DNA of 64,000 nt from Homalodisca vitripennis (taxonomy: Eukaryota > Arthropoda > Insecta > Hemiptera > Cicadellidae). The stretch covers positions 93,674,501 through 93,738,500 of the forward strand of contig NC_060213.1 in the NCBI RefSeq assembly GCF_021130785.1, read 5' to 3'. Each line of letters opens with the position of its first letter. Position 1 is the stretch's first letter. The position numbers and the translations under genes are program-made. The notes under the pieces are model-generated. The model was not told the DNA's origin and ran no database searches. It was given only the letters and a program-made list of their open reading frames with translations. Below are positions 39,541 through 54,089 of the stretch, one piece after another.

Positions 39541-41236
39541 TTTTCATAGTGGTGACCCTTAATTATTTTGTAGACATATGTCTGTTGATAAAGGACTGGC
39601 GGAATATACGTCCTTTAGAAACAGGTAATAATAGTTTTCAGTCTGTTATTTTGAACGCATTTTTACCATTTTGAAAGTATTTATATTTTTACAGCCTTAA
39701 CTGCATAAGGTTTTTATTAATTTGGTAAATGATGTATGTTTATTTAATGTAACCTTTATTAGCTGAGTAGATTTCAATTAATAAAGTAATAATATCGCAT
39801 TAATAATATCGAAATTTGCTTAAATTGAAATTTAATTTATTTGTGTGCTCTAAACAGCCACGGTACCCTTAGGAATTGGATTAAAGTAAAGGATGATATG
39901 CTACATTTAAAATAGTGTACAGCAATAAAGAGATATATTATTATTATTATTATTATGTACTCGCCTATGTCTGTAATGTCTTCAACATCATTAAGCATCT
40001 TGGTCAAGAAGCATCTTCCTCCATTCATAGCAACCTGTTTTCAATCTAAGATCTTTTGGGCGCAGTAGTAAATGTTGCGTTATCATCCCAAACAAGAAAA
40101 TATATACTTATGTAGACCAGGAAGCTATTGTACTTCAATAATTGTCTACATCCGTCCTGTGACTATTAAACTACTGATATAAAACATTTCCAATACCATT
40201 GAATGGACTTCTGTTGTCCCTATAAGGTAAGTATACGCAATTTTTTTCGTTTAAAACTTTTAAATACAACCATTGTTTTTTGTTTCCTGTCTAGTTAGTA
40301 TATGTCAATAAAACGTTCACTAAATAAGAAATAAAACTAAATATTTAATTTTATATAGCGGAAGTTGAATCATAAATTCGTATACCACATATTAGTAATG
40401 AGCGTATGATTTTATCATTGTATTTATGGATTTAAACGATAATGTTTGGCAAATATTCATTAGTTCTTGTTGCTATGCAAATCTGCTCAGTTTCTGTACA
40501 ATGGTTCTGCCTATCATACAAATCAGCGGTTCTGATGTGAGTGTATATAAGTGAAATTCTAGACATTTTTCGAAGAATTTGTATCCATTTAACATCTTAT
40601 AGTCCTACAGGAAAACTAAAATTTTGTCCCTTTTTAGTCTTCAAAAAAAATTAGATGAAACCCGAAAGTACTATATTAATAACTACTAATAAAACGCGGC
40701 AGAATGAGGCAAAGTTATCTATTATACGAGTCATACAAGTCAGAAGTCTTTTTTAAAGTGAATACTTAGTGACAAGCAAAACCCTTTTAAACAGTTCAAG
40801 ATCACGTTAAATGTAAGAAATATAAAGAAAATTCAATGCAACAGAATAAATATTACAAGACACTCAAAAGATATGGAAGATATGCGTTTTATGATATAAA
40901 TATAGCTCTGAGTTAAATAAAGACCGCCTCTCTCATATCTCTTAGACCTCTTTAGTCTTAAATATTTCAATATTTAAGTTCTATTTAAACTGAATCAACA
41001 TTTATGCATCATCATTTAGCCCGTCTATAGATCTTTATTGTGTATGGAGCAACTTCATTCTAATATATTTAATTTTTGTAGTATACATCGTGAAGCTAAT
41101 AAATAATAAATTATAACTATAATTTTTTTTATATTTCATAATTGGATTAAAATGAACAAAACCATTAACAATAAAAAAAACTCTCATTCCTTCTATTGTA
41201 AAATGATAACAAGGTATCACTAAAGGTAAATAAAAA

Positions 41237-41238
<2 letters not shown>
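39541..41238. other. Non-coding stretch
   Basis: No supported gene. The first 250 bases may be the 3' UTR of element 3. A short (ATT)n run lies at about 39938-39957. Confidence 0.4.
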
Positions 41239-41528
<290 letters not shown>

Positions 41529-42329
41529 ATATTTTTTGGGGTTATATTGTTTTTATTTGACAAACTACTGACACATTTAATTTCGGCTGCATAACTAGTT
41601 ACAACCGTTTGGTACTTACTTCTATATTTTTTAACTCAGATTTGGACTCTAGTTATGTATTCAGTAAGGTCAAAACATTTTTGGAAATTTAAATCTCTTA
41701 TATTTTACAAATACAAAACTATACCTACAAAATAAAAGGTATTTCAAACCATACCAATACGAAAAATATGACATACATTTCAAGTAGAACCAAAAATCTG
41801 AGGTAATAAAAATATTTATTAAGTTTTAAAATTATTATTTGTTATTAATTCAATTTGGTACTATAATTTTATACTAGATTACACTAATAAGTAGTTTAAC
41901 GCTTTATAGGTTTACATTTTAACACCTTCACAAGTTGTACATTTGAAAACCATAAAGAAAATATTAGTATTTAAACGTCGAGCAAATAAAATGCATTTTA
42001 TAAATTAAATCGTAAAGTAAATATCCATTAATAATTTATTTACAAACTTATAGTGTCTGATGTGGTATATGTTGTCAGTTATAATATCAACAACGAATTA
42101 TATGATACAAACTGCCGCAGGACGATAAACCTAAAGTGTTGCAGTTGTGTAAACCGTATCACGTCAACAGCTGCTACTAATAGTGTTATTTTGTAACCGC
42201 AATATCTTCTCTGACACCACCACACCTTTTTGTATATTCACATACCATATCAAATGTAATTTTTAAGATAATTTTAAAACTTAGATCTCATTTGCTTCAT
42301 CGTACTTAAATAAATGTTAGTTTTATTAG

Positions 42330-42400
42330 CACTACTCGCCTTCTAATCGCTTGGGGCTACGATTCCAACCCTCGGGGTGGGTGTTGACCGTTTCGGGGAA
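42330..42400 (+). repeat. tRNA-derived SINE or decayed tRNA fragment
   Basis: TAGCACTACTCGCCTTCTAA followed by GATTCCAACCC resembles the anticodon arm and T-arm (B box) of a tRNA, and an A-box-like start is present. The anticodon position would read TCT (Arg type). The acceptor stem and D arm do not pair, so it is not a functional tRNA. Confidence 0.4.
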
Positions 42401-43942
42401 AAGAGGAATCTAGTAATTAGATAAATTCGTAGGCGAGGTTTCTAAATTTCAAGTTTGCAGCTGTATCCGGTCTCAAAAATTGTACTGGTCGTAATGCGTA
42501 GCTAACTCTCAGCCTAATTGTGTGTTATATAATAATGATCAATGGATTTCTTAGAAAAATTAACTTTATCTCGAGCCAAATCTAATCCGAAAAAAATTAG
42601 TAGTATAACAACTGTATCTCTGCCACGTAGTTACGATATTTCGTGCAAAATCTTAAGTTCACAGTTCATTTCGTTATTGAGATAACCTTTAGACAAGAAT
42701 GATATAGACATACATATTTACAACCAGATACGTTTTATCTACGTACAAAAACGTAAACTTCACTCTTTTACTTACTAATATAAAACCAATAAGAAACGAG
42801 AACAAATTGCACAAATTCTATTTGCATCCGAATTAAAAAATAATAAAATTGCAATTCACGTCAAACATTGTACAATTGAGAGCGTTAATCTAGTTTACAG
42901 AATAACATACGATAAAATGCTATTTAACCATAGTTGTCTAGTTATTGAACATTTAGTATTTAAGCTATGATCAACTGTTTGGTCTGTATCAACCCAAGAA
43001 ACAAAAAAGCTGACGTAGCAAATTTACAATATTTTTGTTATATCCCGTTTTTCCGCCTAAACCAATTTTGTTAGCACAAAATGTTACTCAACGCTTTTTT
43101 CTAAAAAGCATTCTTTTTGTATTATTCAAATATTTTTTTTTAATTACAGTTTGGCTAAAATAGAGCTCAGAAACCAAATCCTTAGGAAAAACTTTAAAAA
43201 GTCGTGAGTTTAAACCCGTTTTGTAGCCAAACCATTGAGGATAGGGCAAAATGTTACTGAAAGCTTTTAATCTACATCCAATTTTGTTGGCCTCAGTCGA
43301 AGCTTGAAACTAAATTTTCCAGTGAAAATGATAAAAAATGTATCCGTAATCGATATCATAGCGAACTGATAGAGATAGGTCAAAAAGTCAAAAATATTTT
43401 TTTGTGCTTGACTTCATTTATAATTATTCATTTCCATCAGAATCGAGCTAGCTCTAACTATTCACCCGCTATTCCGGTTCTAATTATTAACGCGTACAAT
43501 GGTGGAAAGTAATAAATGTTGGGAAATTCTCTTGGTTTAAAAGAAAAGCTCTAAGTTTCATAAATTCTCTAAACCAGTATTAGCATTATTGTATGTCAGT
43601 TATTGAGTTACAGATGGCTATATATACTGAGGGTTCAGAAAAGGTATCAAACTTCATTCAGTGATAGTATTCATTATTTAAAACATATATATCGGGTACA
43701 TATAGGTAAAGAAATGTTTTTTATAGCCACAACTCACCATTTTATATTTATTTGTTTATTTATTTATCTCCTTAACTATTTGAGGTAAAAAACAAAATTT
43801 TACACATAAATTTCAATAGAATGAGAATTTAAAAATAGCTGTGTTATTTTCATTACTATTAAGCTAATTGCGTTTATTGCAAATGTTTAAATTGAGACAA
43901 TAAAAGAACCAGTCTAGAAATCTGTCAATGCGGATATATAAA

Positions 43943-43945
<3 letters not shown>

Positions 43946-44018
<73 letters not shown>
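43946..44018. repeat. (CT)n microsatellite
   Basis: About 73 bases of pure CT. Confidence 0.97.
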
Positions 44019-44021
<3 letters not shown>

Positions 44022-45044
44022 AAGTGCGGTTTGCGGTAGTGAGTTTTTCTCTTTACTAGACCTTTAATTTGATACCAAACTCGGCCTATGCTTATATTTA
44101 AGATTTTCGTCCGACTCCTCACGGGCCGTCCCCCTGAAAAGATAAAATGTCCCCACTGGTCTCAAAAACTAGGTTCTTAGTACAAGTGGTGATGTACAAA
44201 ATTTAATTTGTATAAGTGAAGCCATACAAAATTAGTGAAAGCGTTTCCATACTTTTTTTCCACCCTGTATATATACAGTGCTTTTGTATACCTTCGGTTA
44301 AGAAGTGTCAACTATCCTCACTTGTTATTTACTTCAAGTCTAAGATGTATCAAGTCCCATACTTAAAGTTTCTATCATAGCAGAAAAGTAAAGTGTTATA
44401 TAAAACATAGTTTTTACAAAAGTGGTATCCGATTTTCTTCACAACCGAAAACACACACTTTTCTGAGTACAATATCTCATCCTGCTAGGAAAGGGTTATA
44501 ATCCAATAACTTAAAATATACTTTACTATACTGTGTGTAACTCAAATTAAATAAGGGTTTTAATTCAATTTTATAGAAATCTCTGGGGAAGATATGAATA
44601 GCTAAGAATACTATTATTGCAAATCTTTAACACTTATCGGTTCTTACTGAAGTCAAACATTAAAAAGTGAAATGTGTAAAATCTGTACTTTCCACTATAT
44701 CTTTCGTATATGGCTACAAAAGGCTGTTACGGAGCAACTCTTTAGAACATGGCACAATAGTAATTATAATTTACTTATTAAAATATTCCATTTCCATGAC
44801 AACAAAATTATCTTTTGATACAGATTACGAAAATTAAACCAAATTATTTATTGTTGTCACTATTTTAAACCTAACATTTAATCAGTAAAATGGATTACTT
44901 GTAAGTACAACTACACACCTATTTTTATTTTAGGAGAAAGAGTAATATTCTGTATATTCATCTTTAGACTGAACCAACACTAATATTTATAACAAAAATA
45001 ATTTGTAATTAAGTTTTATAATAGATAGGAATTATTTGTTGCAG

Positions 45045-45126
45045 CCTAAAAGAGGTGGGGTCAATAAAACCTTCCGTAAGGGAGGAGACTGATACCAAGA
45101 GAAGACAGCCATATCGGTCAGAACAG
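45045..45126 (+). CDS. Probable penultimate exon of a small host gene
   Basis: Bounded by an acceptor (TTATTTGTTGCAG, ending at 45044) and a donor (CAG|GTAAAAT at 45127). One base plus 27 codons are open, reading LKEVGSIKP and then a basic, polar segment ending YRSEQ. The donor leaves phase 0, which matches the phase of the next exon at 45697. Codon usage and base composition are more balanced than in the flanks. It is too short to identify by itself; it is called because splice signals, phase and the clear downstream terminal exon agree. Confidence 0.5.
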
Positions 45127-45696
45127 GTAAAATGCTCTTGGGAAGTCAACAGTCTGAAATTGTACTTACTGCAGGTATAACTATATTTTGATTCAAAATA
45201 TTAAATTTTGGTCCGTTATAGTTTTTCTTACTTTCATCACTAGTAAAATATCGTATGCATATAACATAATAAGTTTCGCCCCCAAAATACCATAAGGTTT
45301 CTACTAAATAATTAAGTGCATTCCAAAGTATATTTCAAGGAAACATAGGAAACAAAAACTAAAGATCTCATCAAATTTAAAGTTATTTGTAGGCTCTCCA
45401 TTTTATTTTCTCTGGCTCTACAAAACTATGTATGTTGAGGTGAGTCAGAAACTAATAAAAATGTGACACGGGAAACACACTAAAATAAATCTATTTTTAA
45501 AACGCTTTTACACACTCTGTAAGTATAATTGAATAGAATGATTTATTCGTAAAAATACTCATTGAAATAAGACCTTTAATTTTAAACAAAATCCTTATAA
45601 TATTTTCTAAAATACAACTTTGATATTGTAAGGGAAACAATTTACAAAACTTTATTGTTTGAAAAATAAAAACTAGCAACAAATGAATTTTTACAG

Positions 45697-45798
45697 ACTC
45701 GGCGAGAGGCACTTAAAAATCTTATTGATTGTGAAGAAAAAAGATTCAACGAAGAATTGCAAAACTTGGGACTGTCCTACTTACCACCGGACAGCTGA
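45697..45798 (+). CDS. Probable terminal exon, CFAP141-like C-terminus
   Basis: The acceptor TTTTTACAG ends at 45696. Then 33 codons and a TGA are open in phase 0, reading TRREALKNLIDCEEKRF, EELQNLGLSY and LPPDS at the end. The pattern R-x-x-AL-x-x-L-x3-E-x3-(F/Y)-x-EL-x-x-(L/M)G resembles the conserved C-terminal end of the small ciliary microtubule inner protein CFAP141, but I am matching from memory of the family pattern and other small axonemal proteins share similar motifs. A 3' UTR of about 180 bases with AATAAA follows. Upstream exons were not found, perhaps because they are short or outside the window. Confidence 0.5.
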   Translation, partial: TRREALKNLIDCEEKRFNEELQNLGLSYLPPDS

Positions 45799-45971
45799 AA
45801 CTTCAGGGACATTAAATTTTGGGATTAAATTTTTCAGTCCAGTGATTTTTGTATATTGGTTCCAAAATAATACTAGTTTTTATTATATTACTTTTCTTTA
45901 TTTTTTCAATAGAATTATTAACAATATTATTATAGTGATAAATTTATTGTACATTTATTATAAATAATACA

Positions 45972-45977
45972 AATAAA
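45972..45977 (+). promoter_or_regulatory. Polyadenylation signal for the host exons
   Basis: AATAAA 174 bases after the stop of the terminal exon, followed by a GT-rich GTGTGATGGTT, as expected downstream of a cleavage site. Confidence 0.55.
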
Positions 45978-45997
45978 TTAGTGTGATGGTTAATATT

Positions 45998-48089
45998 ATA
46001 GTTCACTATGTATAGCCAACTATAAATCATTAGGCTACATAAAGTTATATAACCATTACCTAACTTCTGGAGGAGAAATTTTAACAAACCCTTCTCCAAG
46101 GATAAAATAACATTCATATCTATATAAAGGCATGGATCTGTAACACAATTTTAAGTAATAAATATAGTCGTTAAATAAATTATGTTTAAATGTATACCCT
46201 CTATTAGTTAAGAAAAGTTTTGAATTTGATGGTAACATATTGTATACAAAAGTAGTGTATCAACTAATTTTTGACATTTAAAGAACAAAATTATCTTTCA
46301 GTAAACACAAACATATAGCAGTTTTGAGTAAAACAATATTTATTACCAGTCAATATAGTTTGCGTATGTCATGAAGACCAAACATAATTCTGGTATAAGT
46401 TTATTTTATAATTATTTGTACTTAGAATTGTAGCAAATCAGAACACTATTCATGCAAAACAAATATTTTTTTAAGTAATTGATAACAGTCTTTTTATGTA
46501 CTATAATATTAAAACAAATAACATATGTGAAGATATAACAGAATATAGAGTCGTATTTAGTTAAAATTTATATTGTATTTCTTATACGTGTATATAAATT
46601 CATAATTCTTTTGTGAACGTTTGTTATAATGATAGATAGTTTCAAAGGATAGTAGGATTCCGGACAATTGCAATGGAGTTCAATACTAAAACGTATAACA
46701 CTGTGATTCGTGGATTGAAATCTGCCATCCTCATCGGATGTAAAAACTCTAATGCGTTAATAAAGGACAATACATCAGTCGTCAGCCACTCTAAAATCGA
46801 ATAGATAACTGTTAGACGAACGGCAACGAAAGAGCAAACTGGAGAAAATTAACTAAAGCTGTCACTTCACAGGAGCCGACAGCACAAACACGCCACACCC
46901 GAACTAACGAAGGTTGTCTAATGGGATTTCGTTAATTATTTTCCGGAATGTATTGAGTATAATAATATTTATTCCTAAGCGACGTTACTTGCCGAATTTC
47001 TCATAGATTTTGAAATTGCCTAATAGTATAAAAAACATTCTCTGTTTCATTAATTTTACTAACATTTTGTATAATTACTTAAAATACACTCTCTATTAAT
47101 GCCCCCATGGACCGACGACTTTATTATATATTACACATTTGTTACCTGATTTCCATTATAAGTAAAATAATTTAAAATAAAAATTATTTAACAATTAACA
47201 TTTAATGTATTTTTTTATATTAGCATTATTAGTAACATTAGAGTAAATTCTCATAGAAAAATTGTTTTTATTTTATTCACAGAGGATTAATATATGAGAT
47301 ATTGAATAAAATAATAATAATTAAAAGATATAAGGTATTTTAAAAATATACCACTACAACTAATAGTGCAGCATATATAATACGTATATGCACAAGGAAG
47401 CTAAATAAATCCTTTCATTATTATTATCAGGTAAACTTCGTAAATAAAGTTGACCGTACAACCAAACCAGTTAAAAAACTTTTGTATAAATAAAGAACAA
47501 GTATACCGTGGAAATGAATGATATTGAGATTTTTATTCTTAGATTAGACTGATGGTTTGCTCAGAAATACTGTTTCGTGTGAATGTTGCATTTCTAACCA
47601 CATGATATATACATTAGTAATATGATGTACAATAATATGGTGCTTCATAAAGTGACTGAAACCTTGGATTTAGTTTAAAATTTAATTAATGCTAGTATTG
47701 TATTATGAATTGTATTGATACATATACTTATTAATTAAAAAATGAAGGTACCGGAACCAGTTAAAGATTCCATACACTTTCTTTTCTTTAAAATTAAATT
47801 TTTATTCTATGTAAACATTAACACATATTTTACACATAGCTGATTGGAAATCGTGCTAGTTTAGAATTTGATTGTATAATTCGTTTTCTTGTTATATTTT
47901 TAATTGGTTTGAGTTCTGTTTGTTTTGTTAATCTGTGGCTTTAAGAAGACAGTTTCTATGAACCCTAAAATTTAAAATATGAACTGCACTACTTTCTTAA
48001 AAGTTTTCTTTATTTTTACCTCTGATTTCACCCTACTGCTTGAAATAAAAAGCCCATCTTAATCAATTACAAAATTTTGAGCCCTTCGA
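45998..48089. other. Non-coding stretch
   Basis: No gene supported. The patch 46670-46920 is locally GC-richer but has stops in all frames. Confidence 0.4.
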
Positions 48090-48411
48090 TTAATCCAGTA
48101 TCCAAACTTTGATTGGTCCAGCATCCAAACTTTCATGCAAACTCTCTCACTCATTACATTCTTAACTGAACCGTAAGTATCGGTAAAGTATCGAAGAATC
48201 GAGACGAAACCTTCAGCCTAATGCAATTTCGTGGAATTCAGCTTAGTCTAAGTAAATTTCGTCCTTCAAGAGATCTGAACACCGATTCTTGCTGTAGGAA
48301 TAACTACATAGCATTGCTTTAAGTAATTAGCTTATTAATGGAATTTTGGAAACAACAGGTATGTGCCATATAGTGTAAAACATGAAACAAATATGTGATG
48401 GAAGGTACGGT

Positions 48412-48547
48412 ATGACCGGAGCTGTACCAACAAGTCGTTAGTGGGGAATGTCCGCACCAACTGGCAGGATGGGTATTTAGCCATCACAACAGGCCAATAT
48501 TTGGTCCGGCTAATGCTCGTAACGTGTTACAGACACATTCATTAGTG
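48412..48547. repeat. Highly conserved paralogous block, right member
   Basis: About 85% identical to 19505-19640 by eye. Shared runs include CCAACAAGTCGTTAGTGG, AATGTCCGCACCAACTGGCA and GTATTTAGCCATCAC. Confidence 0.75.
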
Positions 48548-48559
48548 CCTATTTGACAC

Positions 48560-50575
48560 AGTACATCAGCTCTTAAAATTTGTTCCTGAACTTTGATCAG
48601 TGAATAGTGCGTTAAAGTTTTATTCTAAAGAGGATGGTTGCTATACTGATGACCAGAATAAGGAATTCAGATTTACCATCGAAAACGTATTTTACAATAC
48701 TAACGTCCTGAAATCTCCTAGCTGCTTACGCTTCCTGATTGTCATAAGTGGCATACAATTTTCAGAGAAGTAAAGTAAGTGATAAGACAGCAAGGCACTT
48801 CTATGCATGTCTTCAACAACCTGTATGATTGACGGTTTATTATATTCCCTACAGAGATGTTTTGACAAAGTTGTCTCAAAGGAATATGTTTATGCCTACA
48901 CAAAGCTACATAATGTATGTCGAATATTTGATTATCAAACTCTGTTAATCATTGCTATATGTCTTTAATATCACTAATATAAATAAATTAAACTTAACTT
49001 TATGATTATATAATTTTGAATTTTAGGAAACAAAAGTATGACAAATAATAAATGCTTTCTAAATGATCGCTGGTGAGTTTGAAGCCAGACACATCGTTGA
49101 ACTTATTTGAACATAGTCCAATTAAATAATATAAAAATACTAATTACCAGTATATAATTGTATACCTTTTTAATTGATTTACCCAAACAATCTTATCAAA
49201 TATGGTCTTCATCGAATTTTCTTTCGAAATAGTTCAATATATGCCATTTTAAGGTAGCATTGTTCGTACATACTACGTGTTACTCCTTCTTTTCTACTGT
49301 ATTTTTTATTATGTTTCCCCCTAGAAAATGCCCTTGAATTTTCAAACAAGATTAGGCATTTTGTATGCAGTTTAAAATACATGAATACTGCATTAAAGTC
49401 AGCCAAAAAAGTATAAAAACCCCAAAAGAGTTCCCTATCTCACAATATAAATTACCTTAATCTTCTAAGACATCTTTACACACACTCTCGTAGCAAATAT
49501 TGTACGTGAAGAAATGCTTTCCACTCGTAAAATATAAAATAATATTTTAATACTTTTTTGTTTTTGATAGTATTCTTTCATTGCTATAAAATCTACTTAT
49601 ACACCCTACGTATAAATCGTTCCAAATATTATAATTTTTTTTAAATAGGTGTATGGTTGTTAAAAACAGTCATTTATGCTTGCAATATTTATTTTAAACC
49701 TCAAAATATCTTTCAAATTTATGTTAAATAATAGATTAATATTATTAATAAGTATTTACAATGTTCTAAATTAAACGATTAAACCACGAGGTATAACGTG
49801 TATTACTATCTTATTAAAATTACATAAGGTTGCCATAGCTCTTTATAGACTTAGTCCTATAAACAAATATAAATGTTACTTTAAATATATCGTTTTATCG
49901 TTTAACTACGAGTGTACAATGTTACACACGCTAAACTTCGGGTCAGCTAGAGAGGATTCGCGTTGTCTCTATGGCGAAAAATATCATGACCCGGAGGAAC
50001 GATTCCGAATTAACCAATATTTGCAATTTTTTAATTTCGATATTATAGAGTTATTAGAGCTGGAGTTTCAAATTAAAATTTAACTCTACGTGTTAACGTA
50101 TCCACAACGTATAGTTTATACAGTCGTACATACACACTTACATATCACGATAAAATTAATTAAAATAATATTCTATTAATACTTATACACTATATGTTGT
50201 TATTGTCAAATTACTTATAATTATCATTGGCATTTATATAGATGTTTGTTTATTTGTTAAATCTATCTATATATTTAAGATTTTTGATATTTTGAATGTT
50301 ATTAGTTAATCTTACTGTTTTTGCTTGTTATCAGAGATAAAAAGGTTTGTTTGCTAACTATTTATTATTTATATTTATCAACATATTAGTTATTTGTTAT
50401 TGTTTTAACTTGTTAGTTCGTTAGTAAAGTATTTTTAAATGTTTATTGTATAAGTAGTATAACTTGGTATATGTAATAGACTTATAGTATAAATACAATA
50501 TTTGTGTATAATCGTGGCAAAAACACTAAAAATTAAAAACTTTACTTTGCCAACTGTATATAAATACATTGATAG

Positions 50576-50619
<44 letters not shown>

Positions 50620-50645
50620 ATATAATGTATTTAATATATTTAATT

Positions 50646-50729
<84 letters not shown>

Positions 50730-51539
50730 TAAAACACGCATATTTTGTTGTAGTAATAAGGCACACGTGCATTTAAATACATGCCTCTGTATTTTACAGA
50801 TTTATTGTAATGATAATGTTTTTGCTGACGCTGTAAACTCATACAAAAATAGATTAATCTAAATCCGCCAATTTAGATCTGAACAAAACATTCAGCGAAA
50901 TATACCTCAAATTAGGTACTTTTAAATAAACGATGAAAAATCATGATCATGTTCGGTAAGGTTTTTTAAAGAGTTTAAAATTGAAATAACCAATAAACTT
51001 ATATTTTCATAATTGTTTTAAGTACAAATAACGAAGGTAATTTAAAAAGTATTAATTAGTTGTTAAATTAATTATTAAACACTAGTTAATAGTCTCCTTT
51101 GTTAACTGCCTAATATGTTGCCTTTCATTACTAATGACTGATAATGCCCCTTTCAAGTAAATTACATTTAATTTAACAACTTTATAACTCCAAATTAACA
51201 AGGTTTGAATTCTCGTTCTCTTCAATATAAAAACTCTTTCATCATTATAACATTTTCCCTAACAAAATACAGTCAAAATTACAGTGATTTAATTCAGTCG
51301 TAAGAGTATAATTGGAAACTTAAACGTCATATTTTTCATTTATTTATTAATGTTATGCCAGCGAAGCATTTGCAGCTTTTAAACTTCTGTTTATTGTTTT
51401 CTTTAAAATATATAGTTTTTTTCGCAATATCCGATTATGTAAAAACTATAATAACTTTTACTGTATAGAATAATATTCATTATGTTTTTGTTTGTTTAGG
51501 ATAAATAAAAAGCTTTGAAAATTGCACCTAGACCTATAA
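48560..51539. other. Non-coding stretch
   Basis: AT-rich, with two (TA)n runs at about 50579-50612 and 50648-50726 that generate spurious open frames. No gene supported. Confidence 0.45.
50579..50726. repeat. Two adjacent (TA)n microsatellites
   Basis: TA runs at 50579-50612 and 50648-50726, separated by AT-rich DNA. Confidence 0.95.
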
Positions 51540-51960
51540 GGGGTTTTTCACTGCTTCTGGAGTGACAGGATATTCTGGATGGGTAAGGTTGGGGTTAGAG
51601 ACTGTCTTTTGTAGAGATTCACGAGGAAAAAGTTAGGGTATTAACCTCAAGTCATTTTCCCTCGTAAGAAAGGAAAGCTAGCTTTAAATCTGCCTTTCCA
51701 GTTAAAGCAGTCAGGGGGTGGCACGCCCTTATGTCTAGGCTGGCAAGAACCTTTTACTGTTAAATAACGAATCATAAGAACTCCAAGAGTAACCTCCCAT
51801 TGTATACTAGACCTATCGAATAACCCTTGAGCCCCAGACTCTCGACATTCTGCGGTTAGTGATATGGACATCAATAATGTGGCCCATACTTAAGTGACTC
51901 ATTGGTGTTTGCTGTACCCAGTATGGGTTCAACTGGAAGGTATACACCAGCAGAAGGGAA
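51540..51960. repeat. GC-richer block of unknown origin, probably a repeat
   Basis: About 420 bases of balanced composition in an otherwise AT-rich area, with abrupt edges. The minus strand has a 75-residue open frame (51647-51874) that resembles nothing I recognise. The abrupt composition change suggests an inserted repeat, such as a retroelement UTR, rather than an exon. Confidence 0.4.
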
Positions 51961-53812
51961 CACTTTGAAAACATTTTTATCATGTTATTACTGATTAATC
52001 ATAATAAATTTTGTAACAAATACAATGATAATCTTAATTTTGCTAGTATTCTAGAACCAATAAAGAGTTTATTAAAATTGGTACCATCTCGCTCATGATA
52101 GATCTGCCAACAACTTTACTCTGTCTGGTGTCAGTTCTGTGGTCAGCAGTGAGTCTGATTGGTATTTATTTAATCTATCAATCGAAGTTTATTCCTTATC
52201 AGTTTTGTAGTGGGATTGTACACAATTGTTACTGTTTTTTCTTGAATTCAGCAAATTATTCTGTTTCAGAATAATTTTCGTATAAATAATATCTATCAGT
52301 TTCATGTTCTTTGTATTTTCTTTTTAAAATATTTTACATTATTTTATAAATGCATATTTATGTCGATTGAAGTACTTCCGTACCCCCGCTTTTCGGTAAA
52401 TCCTTGAAAAGGCGCACTGAACAGACCATTCTACCTTTACTGGAAATTTATACACAATATGTATTCCAGTAAAATTTATCCAGATCACCTAAGATTTTGT
52501 TAGTTGGCTTAAGATGGAGACTTTCTTGTAAAAATCTGTTTTAACAATTTTAACAAATTTATTAAAATTATTTAACTAAAATTAATATTTCGATGATTTT
52601 TTTAAAATGACTATATCCTTTCTTACAATAAATAGGTTATTTAATGTTTGCCTGTAAACATTAGTCTGTATATATATATTTAGTCTCTTAGAGCAGTTTC
52701 AAAAGAAAATTACGACATCTGTTTAATGTACAATGTATTTCGTTGTAATTAACAAATTTGTCAAGTACACTTGTAAAACATACACTGAATAAAATAAACA
52801 AACAAAAGAAAAAACAAATAATAAACATACTAAATGAAAATACTATTTAGACATATAAACAAGTTTTGATTAGTTTTTTTAACTATAATAACATAATATA
52901 ATATAATTTAGGCAAATTTGTATACCAGAATCTAATTCTTTAAGTGGAAAACAATAATTAGCGAATGTTAAGTCCATATGGTTATTCGATTTTAATATTA
53001 GTTGGTGTGCCAATTCATTACTCCTTAAATTTAAATCATTTCGAGAGCTGTTTAAAGAGGTGTTATTTTGCTTATAGCTTTGGGTTTATAACAATCCTCA
53101 AAGCTTTTTTTATGGTTAATGGCGTTAATGGCTACTGGTTTTTTTCGTCTTTGTGATTGATAGAATAACGGTGACCGGTCATGTAGATATATATATATAT
53201 ATATTGGCAAAATTATGTCCTCCAGTCAAAAGTTTTACAGTCAAATAATCTCTAAAACGTATCCAATTAAAGGAACAATTTATTGTAATTTAAGTATCAG
53301 CTAAATTGTAATTTCTGTAATAAACAAGGCCAAACCTCTAACCCTTTTTGTATCAAAATGAAAGGTATAAGTATTGTTCATGGAGATGACAAGCCCCTCG
53401 CTGTATATTCCAGGGAACATAATCAGGAAAACATTTTAAACTGTTATCGATTAAAAGGCATCAATAATGTTCCATTACATGCCAAAAAATATAAATAGGT
53501 TTAATTTGAGAAGGAGCGAAACTGCTCATCAACAAGTTTTAAAATCAAAATTTCCTTTAGGTTTGAACACTCGTTAATTACTAAAATAATTTCTTGTACG
53601 CTTTGGTATTTCTGATGAAACAAAAGCTGTGAGGTATTTTATTCTGTTTTTTATTCTACTTTAGTTGTTTCCTTGTTTATATTTAGTTAGTTCAATTATT
53701 AAATTTTGTAAATATTTATACACTATTTATTGTTATCTGAAGAAGTATGCTAAAGTCATACGAAGATTTATAAAGAGTTTACCAATATTTGGTTATATAT
53801 ATATATATATAT

Positions 53813-53873
<61 letters not shown>

Positions 53874-54089
53874 AGTAGATATGAATGTGGGGTTTCTAGA
53901 CCACTTTTGGGACAGACAGTAAATCAATAGAAATTCCTGTTTTAAAAAATAAAAGGACAATAAACGAATCTGTAAAATCAAAACGGTAACTCATGAATGA
54001 AAAATTACCGAATCTATAGCTGTTTGCTTCTACTTTCTAGAGCTGTCAAATCAAATCTATCGGAAATGTCTGCTACGAATTAACGAAAA
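51961..54089. other. Non-coding stretch left of the viral element
   Basis: No supported gene. It includes (TA)n runs at 53186-53205 and 53793-53873. The left terminus of the viral element should lie between the second run and about 54090, but I cannot see its inverted repeat because the right end is outside the window. Confidence 0.4.
53793..53873. repeat. (TA)n microsatellite
   Basis: Interrupted TA run just outside the viral element. Confidence 0.95.

Noticed and set aside
51647..51874. 75-residue minus-strand open frame in the GC-richer block
   Set aside because: No family match by eye; the block looks like a repeat insert, so it was not called a gene.
53380..53790. Possible Penelope-like or other retroelement tail left of the viral element
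   Set aside because: CTGAAGAAG and short frames are suggestive, but no reverse transcriptase or GIY-YIG motif could be read.
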